From the NCBI GenBank assembly GCA_028285385.1, contig JANQPR010000258.1:1-64000 (forward strand): 64,000 nucleotides of DNA, in the 5' to 3' direction. Shown here piece by piece: positions 8,361-16,999 of this stretch. This DNA is from Phycisphaera sp. (GTDB lineage Bacteria; Planctomycetota; Phycisphaerae; Phycisphaerales; Phycisphaeraceae). Under the pieces are notes generated by a model that saw only the letters and a list, made by a program, of their open reading frames with translations, did no database searches and had not been told where the DNA came from. Both the position numbers and the translations under genes were made by a program. The stretch's first letter is position 1, and every line of letters starts with the position of its first letter.

Positions 8361-10163
8361 CTACGCCTCGCAATCGATCTGGAACACGCCCGGGCCTTCG
8401 GCCGCGAGCGCCCAACCGCTTTCGGTCTCTGTCGCGTTGCCGCCGCCGGAGATCCAGCGACCTTCACCCGGCGGGGCGCTGAGCCATCGGCCGTCTTCAA
8501 AGAGCGCGATCAGCCAGCGCTCCCGGCCGTCGCGTTCGAGCACCAGTGCCTCGGCCCACCCGGGAACGCTCCGTTCGTCACGTCGAGCCCGCACCGCGCC
8601 GAACCGCGTGATCGCCCTGACCGCAAGCCCGATCGGGTAAGGCCGGCCTGCGTCATTGCACAGGCCGGCCGGCCCGACGAGCGGCCCCAGGGTCACGGCG
8701 TGCGCTCCGGATGCGGCCGCGTGCGCGTAGGCGGCGACGAACCACGCCGCGGCAAACGGCACGCGCTGCCGTGGGTCGGCAGGCGGTGCCACCGGGTTCG
8801 CGTCGGGCGCGTCAGCGTTGACACTCGGCAGCAGCGTTAACGGCGAAACGGCTACCGGCATGCCGTCGGACATCGCGCAGGCGTCGCGCACGCAGAACGC
8901 CAGCCCGGCCGCGTTCTCCGCGACCGATCGGTCGTCGAACGCGTGCACCTGCGGGTTGGCGGCAAAAGCAAGCCCGTCGAAGCTGCCGATCGCCGGTCTC
9001 TGCCGGTTGAGCTCGGTGAAGTTACCGTCGGTACCGACCCAGACGGGCAGCGGCGCGGCGGCTTTGCGCAGCGCGACCGTCGCGTCCGGCGTCGGCGGCC
9101 GACCGCTGCTGCCGCAAGCGACGACCCGTTCGATGAGGACCCCCGCGCGATTTGCATCCTGGATCAGCCTCGTCAACAGCCTGGCAAGGTGCTCCGTGTC
9201 GGGTGCGGCGGGCAGGTTCAGCGCTAGCTCAACGCGGTCGGAGACGCGTGACGCCGAAGTGAGAAGAGAACCCGAGTTGGTTATCCCGTCAGCGTTGTCA
9301 ATCACCGCCGTTACTTCAACCCGGACATGGTCGAACATGGCTTGCTGTGCCCACGCCGTGGGTTCGTCCGACGGCCCGGTGTCCGGTTCCAGCGTGCACC
9401 CAATCCTTGGCCGGGTCGTCGCGGTTCCGGTCGCACGATCTTGCAAGCCGGGCAGCGTTGAGACACTCGCGGTTACTCGTGATGCCGTGGTCGACTCCAC
9501 CGGTAGCCGAGTCAACTCGACGTCAACCCGCTGCCGTACCCACTCACCGGCCCGCAGAAGCCGCGGTGTTGGCAGTCGTAGCGGCGTGCAGTACGTCTTG
9601 AAAGACAGGTCGGTCCAGTTGCGTTGGTCTTCGGTCTCGAACACGTCGCCGGTAAAGGCCACCCGGCAACGCACTCCCGTCGCGTCGACGTGCTCGATGG
9701 CACGCACATCAGTGAACACGACATCGGGGTGAACCCGATCGGGAAATGGTGTCACGGTCACGCTCCCGTCCACGTGCTCTGCTCGGCCCATCCGGCCCGC
9801 GACCGACACCGGGTGCAGCACACAAAGCCCGAGCCGGTTCACTGACGACGCGCTCCGCGCTTGCGCCGCGAAGTCGTAACTGAGGAGTCCGCTCCGACGC
9901 AACGTGATGACGGTTTGCCATGAAATATCGACCTCATCCCCGCGGCTGTGCGCGTCGAACGCGACCGTGACACCGTCTTCGCTCCGTGTTGTCTTCAGGC
10001 CGGTGATCGTCGGCTCGGGCGTGCCCCAGGACGCGTCGCGGGCCGCGGCGTAAATGCCGTGCAACATCTCTTCCTCGCCAACGCCGATGCGTCGCAGCGC
10101 GCCCCGAGCCGAGTCGAACTCGGCCCAGCCGGCCCCGCACTCGAGCCGCGTGATCTCGGTCAT
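8361..10163 (-). CDS. apnL: D-apionate lactonase
   Basis: A 600-residue soluble protein expected to hydrolyse D-apionolactone to D-apionate. It lacks a signal peptide. Signature segments of the ApnL family are visible: LGLCVLHPVSVAGR near 111-124, the TPFPDRVHPDVVF region near 138-150, and EDQRNWTDLSFKTYCTPL at 178-195. The C-terminal half (to residue 600) is beta-rich, with a TLGPLVGPAGLCNDAGRPYP stretch. The start ATG overlaps the apnO stop (ATGA), and its own stop is 2 bases before apsD, so all four genes are translationally coupled. The length is as expected for the family. Family membership is strong; the activity is inferred from characterised homologues. Confidence 0.85.
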   Translation of the reverse strand: MTEITRLECGAGWAEFDSARGALRRIGVGEEEMLHGIYAAARDASWGTPEPTITGLKTTRSEDGVTVAFDAHSRGDEVDISWQTVITLRRSGLLSYDFAAQARSASSVNRLGLCVLHPVSVAGRMGRAEHVDGSVTVTPFPDRVHPDVVFTDVRAIEHVDATGVRCRVAFTGDVFETEDQRNWTDLSFKTYCTPLRLPTPRLLRAGEWVRQRVDVELTRLPVESTTASRVTASVSTLPGLQDRATGTATTRPRIGCTLEPDTGPSDEPTAWAQQAMFDHVRVEVTAVIDNADGITNSGSLLTSASRVSDRVELALNLPAAPDTEHLARLLTRLIQDANRAGVLIERVVACGSSGRPPTPDATVALRKAAAPLPVWVGTDGNFTELNRQRPAIGSFDGLAFAANPQVHAFDDRSVAENAAGLAFCVRDACAMSDGMPVAVSPLTLLPSVNADAPDANPVAPPADPRQRVPFAAAWFVAAYAHAAASGAHAVTLGPLVGPAGLCNDAGRPYPIGLAVRAITRFGAVRARRDERSVPGWAEALVLERDGRERWLIALFEDGRWLSAPPGEGRWISGGGNATETESGWALAAEGPGVFQIDCEA

Positions 10164-10993
10164 GCCGTGGTGATTTCGCGGACCTGCTCGCGGATGTCGT
10201 CGAGCTCGAGCACGCGGTGCCAGTCGTCGCGGAAGATGGCCGGCCGGGCGCGTTGGCTGATCTTGTACGCCGCGTCGGAGAACGTGCCGTCGACCTCACC
10301 GAACAACACCGCCGCCTGGATCCGCAGGTGCCCGAGCAGGAAGTCCCGCGCCGCGTCAGCCGGCACGCCCTGTTCCACGACCCGGTCGAACCCCTCCTTG
10401 ATGACCTCCATGCACGTCTGCCCGAGCGTCTCTACCAGGCCGGGCTCCAGGATCGCCATCTGCTGCAGCGTGACGCGGTGGCTGCGCGACACTGGTGCGT
10501 AGAGGTCACGCGCCACCCGCTCGGTGAGCGCGTAGTCTTCATCGGTCCCGTCGACGAGTGCACAGACAATTGGCTGCGCCGCGGATACCCCGCCATAGAA
10601 GTCGCGCGTCGCGTCTTCGGTCGGTTCCCACACGAACAGCGACGGATGGCACGGGTGCGCGATTGCGAACGCGACGCCGGGGCCCCGGTGGACCTTGTCG
10701 TCCAGCGCCGCAGCTGGGTCGAGGGTAAGCAGCAACGAGCCGGGCTGCATCGAGCCCACCACCTCCTGCGACACCGACTCGAGCGCGACATCCGGCACCG
10801 CTAGCACGACCACGGCCGCGTCTCCGACCGCCTCGGTCAGCGGCGTAACCGATAGGTCGCGTCTTTCGAGGTTGGCCCGGCCGGTGTCGGACACCTCGAC
10901 ATACGCAGTGTCGTACGTGTCGAGGTCCTTCAGGTTGTCGGTGATCCGGCAACCCATCTTCCCCCCGGCCCCAATAAGTGCGAGGCGTGTCAC
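10160..10993 (-). CDS. apnO: D-apionate oxidoisomerase
   Basis: A 277-residue NAD-dependent enzyme predicted to oxidise and isomerise D-apionate to 3-oxo-isoapionate. It has an N-terminal Rossmann domain with GAGGKMG at residues 8-14 and a helical C-terminal domain of the phosphogluconate-dehydrogenase type (FAIAHPCHPSLF in the middle, then LGHLRIQAAVLFGEVDGTFSDAA). The start is GTG at 10993: the encoded VTRLALIGAGG fits the family N-terminus, AAGGAG lies 7-8 bases upstream, and the codon overlaps the oiaC stop (GTGA). The longer upstream frame is overlap with oiaC. Confidence is high because the same gene order is known from apionate operons. Confidence 0.87.
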   Translation of the reverse strand: MTRLALIGAGGKMGCRITDNLKDLDTYDTAYVEVSDTGRANLERRDLSVTPLTEAVGDAAVVVLAVPDVALESVSQEVVGSMQPGSLLLTLDPAAALDDKVHRGPGVAFAIAHPCHPSLFVWEPTEDATRDFYGGVSAAQPIVCALVDGTDEDYALTERVARDLYAPVSRSHRVTLQQMAILEPGLVETLGQTCMEVIKEGFDRVVEQGVPADAARDFLLGHLRIQAAVLFGEVDGTFSDAAYKISQRARPAIFRDDWHRVLELDDIREQVREITTA

Positions 10994-11814
10994 TGTGTGG
11001 CTCCTTCCGTGCGCGATACGACCGTTGATCGGAGATAGGTCCAGCTCTGCTCGGCCCATTGTTTCTCTTTTTCCACCGTGGCGGCGGCGGTCGGTTCCGG
11101 CGGGACCCACTGCTCCAATACCGCGCTGACGCACCGGCCCGACCGCTTGGCGGCTCCGAGTGCGGCGGCCAGATCCAGCTGCCCGGTGCCCGCCGGCGTG
11201 CCCTCGACGGTAAAGCCCTGTTGGTGCGGGAACCGACGGATCATCACGTCCTTGAGGTGGAGGTTGACACACACCGGGGCGAGCGCGTTGAGGACGTCAC
11301 CCAGCCCCTCGCCCTGCCCGAACGAGTTGGCGGTGTCAACGCACGCGCCCACGGCCGGGTCGTCCACCGCGTCAATAACTGATCGGAGCTGCGCCGCGGT
11401 TAGCCGGTCGTGGTTTTCCAACGCAAGAGTGACGCCGTGGTGATGCAGAGCGGGCAGCAGGCGGAACGCCGTGTCGACGACGGTGTCTACGTCTGGCTCG
11501 TGGCCCAGGTCGTCGATGAGGAACCGGAGGACCGTGACGCCTAGGTCGGCGGCGACGCGTACGCAGTACTCGGCGTGGGCCCCGGTTAATCCACGCGCAC
11601 CGAGCTCGAGTGTGATGCCGTGTCTTGCGGCGAGTCGCTTAACTTCTGCGAGATCGTCTCGCGCCGCGTCGGTGTCGTTGGCCCACGGCAAGTGATCGCC
11701 GAGTTGCACCCGCCTCACGCCGTGCGTCGCCGCCCACCCGATCACGCCTGTCGCGTCGAGCCGGCGCTCGGCGACCGCCCAACCGAAGGCGTAACTCGAT
11801 ACGCCGATCTCCAT
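10990..11814 (-). CDS. oiaC: 3-oxo-isoapionate decarboxylase (TIM-barrel, sugar-isomerase fold)
   Basis: The first gene of the apiose operon encodes a 274-residue xylose-isomerase-like TIM barrel. It begins MEIGVSSYAFGW and shows LALENHD, GACVDTANSFGQGEG and NLHLKDV, which carry the metal-binding Glu/Asp/His residues of this superfamily. In characterised apionate clusters this type of protein decarboxylates 3-oxo-isoapionate to L-erythrulose and CO2. ATG 11814 is chosen because it opens directly on the first barrel strand; no strong ribosome-binding site precedes it, so leaderless or weak initiation is possible. Alone it would be only a sugar phosphate isomerase/epimerase; the neighbours make the specific call. 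No kinase (OiaK) is nearby, which agrees with this branch. Confidence 0.8.
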   Translation of the reverse strand: MEIGVSSYAFGWAVAERRLDATGVIGWAATHGVRRVQLGDHLPWANDTDAARDDLAEVKRLAARHGITLELGARGLTGAHAEYCVRVAADLGVTVLRFLIDDLGHEPDVDTVVDTAFRLLPALHHHGVTLALENHDRLTAAQLRSVIDAVDDPAVGACVDTANSFGQGEGLGDVLNALAPVCVNLHLKDVMIRRFPHQQGFTVEGTPAGTGQLDLAAALGAAKRSGRCVSAVLEQWVPPEPTAAATVEKEKQWAEQSWTYLRSTVVSRTEGATQ

Positions 11815-12037
11815 TGGACCGAGCTTATCGTTTATGGTCGGGCCACGGTTGATTCTCCGCGGAGCCCGGCTTGAGGTAATCGACACCCGGCCCGCTGTCG
11901 ACGCGTGAGGCGACTCGGACGCTGCAGCGAATCCGTCGGTTCATCGGTCTTCATCGAACTGGGGCAGGCGTTCGACCCGCGAGGTGCACAATCGGCTGCG
12001 CTGCTGCATTCTGTTGCAGCCGACACACGGCCCACGG

Positions 12038-12064
12038 AAAAAAACGCCCGCCTTTCGGCGAGCG
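12038..12064 (-). terminator. Rho-independent terminator of the PEP-CTERM gene
   Basis: On the minus strand, an 8-base-pair stem CGCTCGCC/GGCGGGCG closes a GAAA tetraloop and is followed by seven T. It lies about 30 bases past the stop of the 12095-12748 gene and before the apiose operon, separating the two transcripts. Confidence 0.9.
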
Positions 12065-12094
12065 CTCATACGATCAAGCTGTAGTGGCAGTCGT

Positions 12095-12748
12095 TCAGGC
12101 CACGCGGCGACGCAGCATCAACAGGCCGCCGACGCCCAGCAGCGCCGCGGTTGCGGGCTCGGGGGTCAGGCTGGCGTTGTCGACGTAGACCTTCTGGGTC
12201 GCCGGGCCGCCGAAGCTCTGGATCGCGTACACCCAGCGGGCCGTGTCGGCGCCGACGGGGACCGTGTCCTGGAACGAGAACAACTCGTAGTCCGTGCCCA
12301 ACGAAGCGGGTGTCATGTTCGCGGTCCGGCTGATCTCGGTGTCCGTCACCGAATCGCGGTACTCGATGCGGGCCTCGATGCCCTGGCCGTTGCTGCCCGC
12401 CAGCGCTTTGTGGTAGACGCTGTACTCGACCAGCGTGCCCGCCGCCACCGGGACGTCCTGGAACAGGCCGGCGAACGAGTTGGCGACGTTGTCGATGTCC
12501 AGTGCGAGGTGTTGCGCGCCGGCAAAGGGCATGTCGGTGCTCGGCATCGATAGCGGATTCGTGCCCAACGGGTCGCCCGACCCACTGAACGCCTCCCACA
12601 GCCCGACGAATGGGGGGCCGTCCGCCGTGAACTTGGAGTTGTCCTCGAACCCGCCGTCGACCAGCAGGTTCATCGCTGCGCCCGTTGACGCGACGCTCGA
12701 AACCCCGGCTGCGACTACGCCGGTCAGCAGGTTCCGAATTATCTGCAT
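12095..12748 (-). CDS. PEP-CTERM sorting-domain protein
   Basis: A 217-residue secreted protein. The signal peptide (about 1-25) is followed by NLLVDGGFED, the typical opening of PEP-CTERM proteins with a CBM-like beta-sandwich; the central domain ends near residue 190. The tail is TPEPATAALLGVGGLLMLRRR, a textbook PEP-CTERM signal recognised by exosortase. AAGGAG lies 8 bases before ATG 12748. Unlike most other sorted proteins in the window, it has no dockerin-like module. A monocistronic unit is supported by its own terminator. A role as a surface carbohydrate-binding or matrix protein is inference. Confidence 0.85.
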   Translation of the reverse strand: MQIIRNLLTGVVAAGVSSVASTGAAMNLLVDGGFEDNSKFTADGPPFVGLWEAFSGSGDPLGTNPLSMPSTDMPFAGAQHLALDIDNVANSFAGLFQDVPVAAGTLVEYSVYHKALAGSNGQGIEARIEYRDSVTDTEISRTANMTPASLGTDYELFSFQDTVPVGADTARWVYAIQSFGGPATQKVYVDNASLTPEPATAALLGVGGLLMLRRRVA

Positions 12749-13083
12749 GCTCTCTTCTCCTTTGCAGACGGAAAACGGGCACTAAACGTTTCCCGATGGG
12801 ATGAATCGCGGACCGCCCAACATGGGGCACTCCGTAACCTGAGTGTAACGCGCCCAAGCCGTCCCACAACGCCGAAGCACCCCGAACCCGTGAAAATACC
12901 GGTCCTCACCCCGTCCTTGGTTCAAATCAAATGTGACCAAGCAGATGCTTGGATCAGCTTCTTCGGGTTGGGTCGGAGGTGCGGTGGGAATCTCAGACCC
13001 GACCCAGGCCGCGAACCGCCCCAGACTCAAGTGCCTCCTGGTCACTGATATCGTCATCATCAGGTCACGCTGAACCATGGGCA
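12749..13083. other. Intergenic stretch upstream of the small PEP-CTERM gene
   Basis: Contains a perfect 8-base palindrome AAACGTTT at 12784-12791, about 35 bases upstream of the PEP-CTERM start, a possible LacI-type half-site pair. The rest follows the IS3 orfA remnant and could once have held orfB, but I cannot recognise orfB residues. Confidence 0.35.
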
Positions 13084-13351
13084 TCAGGCCTTTGACTTCG
13101 AGGCGTCCTGCAGCATCGACTTGTCCAGCGACGGATCTGCGACCAACTCCTTGAGTCTGCGGTTCTCGTCTTCGAACTGCTTGAGCCGACGCACCTCACC
13201 GAGGGCCCAAGCCGTCGAACTTCTGCTTCCTACGGCAGAACGTCGCCTCGCCGATCTGCATCCTCCGCACGATCTCAAACCTCGGTGTTTCGGACTTGCC
13301 CTGCCGCAGGGCAAAAGCGACCTGCTGCTCCCTGTCCTGCTCCTCCTTCAT
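13084..13351 (-). pseudogene. IS3-family transposase orfA remnant with one frameshift
   Basis: The minus strand from ATG 13351 encodes EEQ-like QQVAFALRQGKSETPRFEIV, then RRMQIGEATFCRRKQKFDGLG, and stops. In the next frame it continues LGEVRRLKQFEDENRRLKE and LVADPSLDKSMLQDASKSK. Together these are the helix-turn-helix and leucine-zipper regions of a classic IS3-group OrfA. One extra C near 13205 explains the break. No orfB or inverted repeats are visible, so the element is dead. It sits between the PEP-CTERM gene and the LacI gene. Confidence 0.75.
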
Positions 13352-13482
13352 CCGAATGCTTCCTCAATAGGTGACCCAAGCATTATTCAAAATGTCGCAC
13401 TTATCCTGAGGCCGGAAACGAGGGGAAGGTCCCCGCGCCAATCCACCGGATCGCTGTTGAGCGGAGGCAAGACGCAAAATTC

Positions 13483-13511
13483 TTGACGCCACTCAGCGTC
13501 TTGTTTAAACT
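13483..13511 (+). promoter_or_regulatory. Putative sigma-70-type promoter of the LacI-type gene
   Basis: TTGACG at 13483-13488 and TAAACT at 13506-13511 are 17 bases apart. The expected transcription start falls on the palindrome at 13514-13527. Confidence 0.5.
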
Positions 13512-13513
13512 GA

Positions 13514-13527
13514 TGTAAACGTTTTCA
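13514..13527. promoter_or_regulatory. Putative LacI-type operator (autoregulation)
   Basis: TGTAAACGTTTTCA is a near-perfect palindrome centred on AACGTT, the usual centre of LacI/GalR-family operators. It lies at the expected transcription start of a LacI-type gene, so self-repression is likely. One symmetric base pair is mismatched. Confidence 0.55.
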
Positions 13528-13548
13528 CTGCGGTTCTGTTCAGCCTCA

Positions 13549-14829
13549 TTGTACGTCGCCGGCCTTGGTCTGCGACCTAGCCCTCACGCTCTGATTCTTT
13601 GTGGCTTTCGCCCGAGTTCTGCGGTCGCTCAGCCCCGCGTCGCCTCCGTTCACCTGGCCCGAGATAAGCCCTTGTCTCCCGTGGTTCCGCCTGCCCCGCA
13701 TCCTGTTGAGGCCCGTCGGTCGCCGGCCGGTGTGGGCCGGGCCGTGACGCTGGGCGACGTGTCCCGCCACGTCGGGCTGTCGGTGGCGACGGTATCGCGG
13801 GTGCTCAGCGGCAGTCCGCGGGTGCGGCAGGCGACGCGGGATCAGGTGCTCCGGGCGGCGGACGAACTGGGCTACTCGGCGAACCTCTCGGCCCGGGCCC
13901 TCAAGACGCAGCGGACCGACATGCTCGGCGTCGTCTTCCCCGACATCAACAACGAGTTCTACCGGGAACTGCTGACCGGCATCAACGACGAGGCCCACGC
14001 GGCGGGGCGGCACCTGATGGTCGAGTTCGGCCCGGGGCCGCGGTGGCAGTCGCTTCGGCCGCAGGACTACCTGTTCGGCGGGCGGATCGACGCGTTGATC
14101 CTGCTGAACCTCGGCCTGCCCATGGACTTCCTCCGTGACCTGGCGGGGCGGGGCACGCCGCTGGTGTTGATGGACCGCCCGGCCCCCGGGGTGCCCGCGG
14201 CGACCGTCCGTCTGGAGAACGTCGCGGGAGCAGACGCCGCGATGTCGCACCTGCTCGAGCACGGCTACCGACGGATCGCGGTGCTCCGCGGCCCCGGCGA
14301 CAGCTACGACGCCAACGAGCGGTGGCGCGGCTGCGAGCGTGCCCTCCGACGGTTCGGGGTTGAACTCGACCACAACTTGATCTGGGAGGCCGGCTTCTAC
14401 GAGGCATACGCTTACACCGCGACGCAGCGTTGGCTGGCCGACCACGACGCGCCCGAGGCGATCCTGGCCCTGAACGATGCGATGGCGATCGGGGCGTTAC
14501 ACGCGCTGCGAGAGCACGGCCTCTCGGTCCCGCAGGACGTCGCGCTTGTCGGCTTCGACGACGTGGACTGCGCGAAGCACCTCGGGCTGACGACCGTCCA
14601 CTGCCCGATCCGACAGATGGGCCAAGCCGCGGCCCGGGCGGCGCTGAACCTCATGGCGACCGACGAGCCCGCGGCGTTCTACCGCGAAGAGGTGCTCGAC
14701 ACGCATTTGATCGTCCGCACCTCGTGCGGTTGCGTGCCGGACGACAACCCGATTTCACAGCGACCACCGATCAACGCGGTGTCACGCTTGGAGAAAAAGC
14801 ACGCACGGCCCGTTCGGCCGGAGGTTTGA
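13549..14829 (+). CDS. LacI/GalR-family transcriptional regulator
   Basis: DNA-binding repressor with the helix-turn-helix VTLGDVSRHVGLSVATVSRV followed by the hinge region, then a periplasmic-binding-protein-like effector domain (MLGVVFPDINNEFYRELL; LVLMDRP; PEAILALNDAMAIGAL; VALVGFDDVDCAKHL). The frame opens with TTG 13549, but GTG 13744 would start exactly at the helix-turn-helix as usual for the family. The 65 codons between are low-complexity and may be leader sequence; no ribosome-binding site decides. The C-terminus ends TSCGC, as in many GalR-like proteins. It precedes a run of secreted glycan-related genes and probably regulates them and itself; the effector is unknown. Confidence 0.88.
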   Translation: MYVAGLGLRPSPHALILCGFRPSSAVAQPRVASVHLARDKPLSPVVPPAPHPVEARRSPAGVGRAVTLGDVSRHVGLSVATVSRVLSGSPRVRQATRDQVLRAADELGYSANLSARALKTQRTDMLGVVFPDINNEFYRELLTGINDEAHAAGRHLMVEFGPGPRWQSLRPQDYLFGGRIDALILLNLGLPMDFLRDLAGRGTPLVLMDRPAPGVPAATVRLENVAGADAAMSHLLEHGYRRIAVLRGPGDSYDANERWRGCERALRRFGVELDHNLIWEAGFYEAYAYTATQRWLADHDAPEAILALNDAMAIGALHALREHGLSVPQDVALVGFDDVDCAKHLGLTTVHCPIRQMGQAAARAALNLMATDEPAAFYREEVLDTHLIVRTSCGCVPDDNPISQRPPINAVSRLEKKHARPVRPEV

Positions 14830-14852
14830 ATCATTACTGGAGGAACCCACCC

Positions 14853-15932
14853 ATGACCCCACAACCCAAATCCGTACAACCGACCACCCTCGCCCTGATC
14901 GGCGCTAATTGTTTTGCCGGGGTCTTGGCCGGCCCGGCGTCGGCGGCGATCGGCGAGATTAACTCGCTGGTGATTGAAGAACGCCGTTTCAACGACTTCC
15001 CCGGAACGACGCTGACGGTCACAGACAACGACTTTGCTGGCGTTCGCATTCAAGAGACCGACTTCATCCCTGACGGCGGGAACGACTTCGCAAATCGGCA
15101 TGTCGCGTGGCTGTCTGACAACAACGTCGACCGCTTTGCATTCCAAAACGGTGAAGGGTTCGAGTTCTTTGCCGACATCAACCTAGACTGGGGTGCCGAT
15201 ACCACGATCAAGGAGGCCGGCATCTACATGGACTCGCTGATCGCCGGCGAAGGCCAGTTCCTGCTCAAGGGCGGCGGCAACAACGAGATCGCCACCTTCG
15301 GCAGCTTTTTTCCGTTCACGAGCAGCACCGCCGATGATGACGACGGCGTCGAGTACAACGGGCAGACCTACAACAAGGACACGACCGTCAACATCGGCCT
15401 GCGCTACACCCCGGGCAGCGGGCCTTCCGCCGAGCCGGGCGTGATCGAGCCCGACGTCCGCGCGACTATGGAGTTTTTCGTTGACGGCGTCTCCAGTGGC
15501 GCGCGTGACATCACCAACAATGAAAACGGCGTTATCGACGGCAGCCAATTTGGGTTCTATGTCCAGACGCCCGGCGACTTCTTCGCCTCTCCGCCGGACT
15601 TCAGCGACGTTTTGTTCTCGAACGTGGTGTTCAACGTCCTCGGCGGCGACGTGATCACCGGCGACTACGACACGTCCGGTCAGGTCGAACAGGGCGACCT
15701 CGACATCGTCCTGCAGAACTGGGGCACCGGCACCTTCACCGGTGACGAGAACGCGTTGGTCGGCGGCGGCCCGTTTGACGGCACCGTCGACCAGAACGAA
15801 CTCGACGGCGTGCTACAAAACTGGGGCAGTGTCGCCACGCCGGACTTTACGGGCTCGGCCGTGCCCGAGCCTGCGGCGTTGGCGTTGCTCGGCGTCGGCG
15901 GGCTTGCTGCGCTGCGTCGCCGGATCGCGTGA
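14853..15932 (+). CDS. Secreted dockerin/PEP-CTERM protein
   Basis: The 359-residue product starts at ATG 14853, preceded by GGAGG with a 9-base spacing. A signal peptide ends near PASAA (about residue 31). Residues about 32-265 form a beta-rich domain that I do not recognise (GEGFEFFADINLDWGADTTI, FFVDGVSSGARDI), compatible with a lectin-like sandwich. Residues about 270-326 are a type A dockerin-like pair, and the protein ends VPEPAALALLGVGGLAALRRR. It is the first gene after the LacI regulator and probably in its regulon. Confidence 0.85.
   Translation: MTPQPKSVQPTTLALIGANCFAGVLAGPASAAIGEINSLVIEERRFNDFPGTTLTVTDNDFAGVRIQETDFIPDGGNDFANRHVAWLSDNNVDRFAFQNGEGFEFFADINLDWGADTTIKEAGIYMDSLIAGEGQFLLKGGGNNEIATFGSFFPFTSSTADDDDGVEYNGQTYNKDTTVNIGLRYTPGSGPSAEPGVIEPDVRATMEFFVDGVSSGARDITNNENGVIDGSQFGFYVQTPGDFFASPPDFSDVLFSNVVFNVLGGDVITGDYDTSGQVEQGDLDIVLQNWGTGTFTGDENALVGGGPFDGTVDQNELDGVLQNWGSVATPDFTGSAVPEPAALALLGVGGLAALRRRIA
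15660..15830 (+). repeat. Dockerin-like paired module, linker type A
   Basis: Same linker as 947-1117 (GTGTFTGDE, GGGPFDGTVDQNELD), also very similar at the DNA level. Confidence 0.8.
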
Positions 15933-16046
15933 CCCTTCCTGCTTCACCCTCCCCCGCGACGCCCACCGCGCCGCGGGGCATTGGACACACGGACTCATTT
16001 TCCCGTTTGGCCCGGATTTGGCTCTCTTCTGCCTGCGAGGTAACCC

Positions 16047-16892
16047 ATGAAAACCATCCGCCCGTCCCGCTTCCGGGGCCGGCCTGCGTCGCGACCCGCC
16101 GGGTTCACGCTGATCGAGTTGCTCGTGGTGATCTCAATCATCGCGCTGTTGATCGGCATCCTGCTGCCAGCGCTGGGCGCGGCACGCCAAGTCGCGCGAC
16201 AATCGCAGTGCCTGCAGCACCTCCGGCAGATCGCGGTCGGTTGTCAGACGTATGCGACGGACAACAAGGAGTACCTGCCGATCGAGTACAGCTGGCCTCG
16301 TAGCGGCACGATCTTTAAGCTGAACATCAGCTACCAGAAACAGGGTTTGCAGATCCTGATGCTGTCCGATTACGTCGCCAGCACGGACGTGTACCGCTGC
16401 GCCGAGGCGGAGCGGACGCAGTCCCAAGGCGAGTTGTTTGTTCCCCCGGCTCGGGCCGCTGTGATCCCAGGCATCGGCTGGTACGAGGTCGGCATTAACG
16501 ATCAGGGCCATCTCGACAACGCGGCCACGGCCGAGCGGTTCTACACCGACTACAAGCTCAACGACAACATCAGCCGGGACGGCGGCATCGTGAATCGCCC
16601 CGTCTACAACCTGCCGATCCCGACGGAAACGGTCATCGGCCTGGACTTCGACACGCCGTCGCCCGCCCAGGGGCCCGGCAGTAACCTCGAAGTCCTGCGT
16701 CACGGAGGCGGGAAGGGAAACAACTTCAGCTTCCTCGACGGCCATTCAGAGTTCTTGGAGGTCGAGCAATACAAAGACTTCGAGAACAGCGGTGTTCCGA
16801 TTGATTCCAAGGGCAACGGTCCGTGGTTCAACTGGGGCCACCCGGACGGCGACGTTGTGGACGGGAACGAGGCGAACTTGGTGGTCCAGTGA
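16047..16892 (+). CDS. Prepilin-like (pseudopilin) protein with N-terminal cleavage/methylation domain
   Basis: 281 residues. [19 protein letters not shown] is the prepilin peptidase motif with Gly19/Phe20 as the cut site and Glu at +5 of the mature protein. The hydrophobic helix is followed by a globular domain, and [15 protein letters not shown] near the C-terminus matches the H-x-DG tail of the large planctomycete pseudopilin families. Such genes occur in many copies beside glycan-use loci; their exact role (type II secretion-like or surface appendage) is unsettled. ATG 16047 follows a sparse leader. It lies between the dockerin protein and the GH144-like enzyme. Confidence 0.88.
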   Translation: MKTIRPSRFRGRPASRPAGFTLIELLVVISIIALLIGILLPALGAARQVARQSQCLQHLRQIAVGCQTYATDNKEYLPIEYSWPRSGTIFKLNISYQKQGLQILMLSDYVASTDVYRCAEAERTQSQGELFVPPARAAVIPGIGWYEVGINDQGHLDNAATAERFYTDYKLNDNISRDGGIVNRPVYNLPIPTETVIGLDFDTPSPAQGPGSNLEVLRHGGGKGNNFSFLDGHSEFLEVEQYKDFENSGVPIDSKGNGPWFNWGHPDGDVVDGNEANLVVQ

Positions 16893-16999
16893 TCTTGGGG
16901 GCCCGGGATTTAATTACTCCGCCGCGATTTTCACGAAAGCCCCATGTTTTTGCTGACGAAGTAGGGCGCGCCGGTGTGGTTTGCTGACCGAGGAGTTTC

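Noticed and set aside
12782-13084. Minus-strand 100-residue frame considered as IS3 orfB start
   Set aside because: It follows orfA in position, but I could not recognise integrase-core residues, so it is not called.
15945-15976. GC hairpin after the 14853-15932 gene considered as terminator
   Set aside because: CCCCGCG/CGCGGGG can pair but the loop is long and no T-tract follows.
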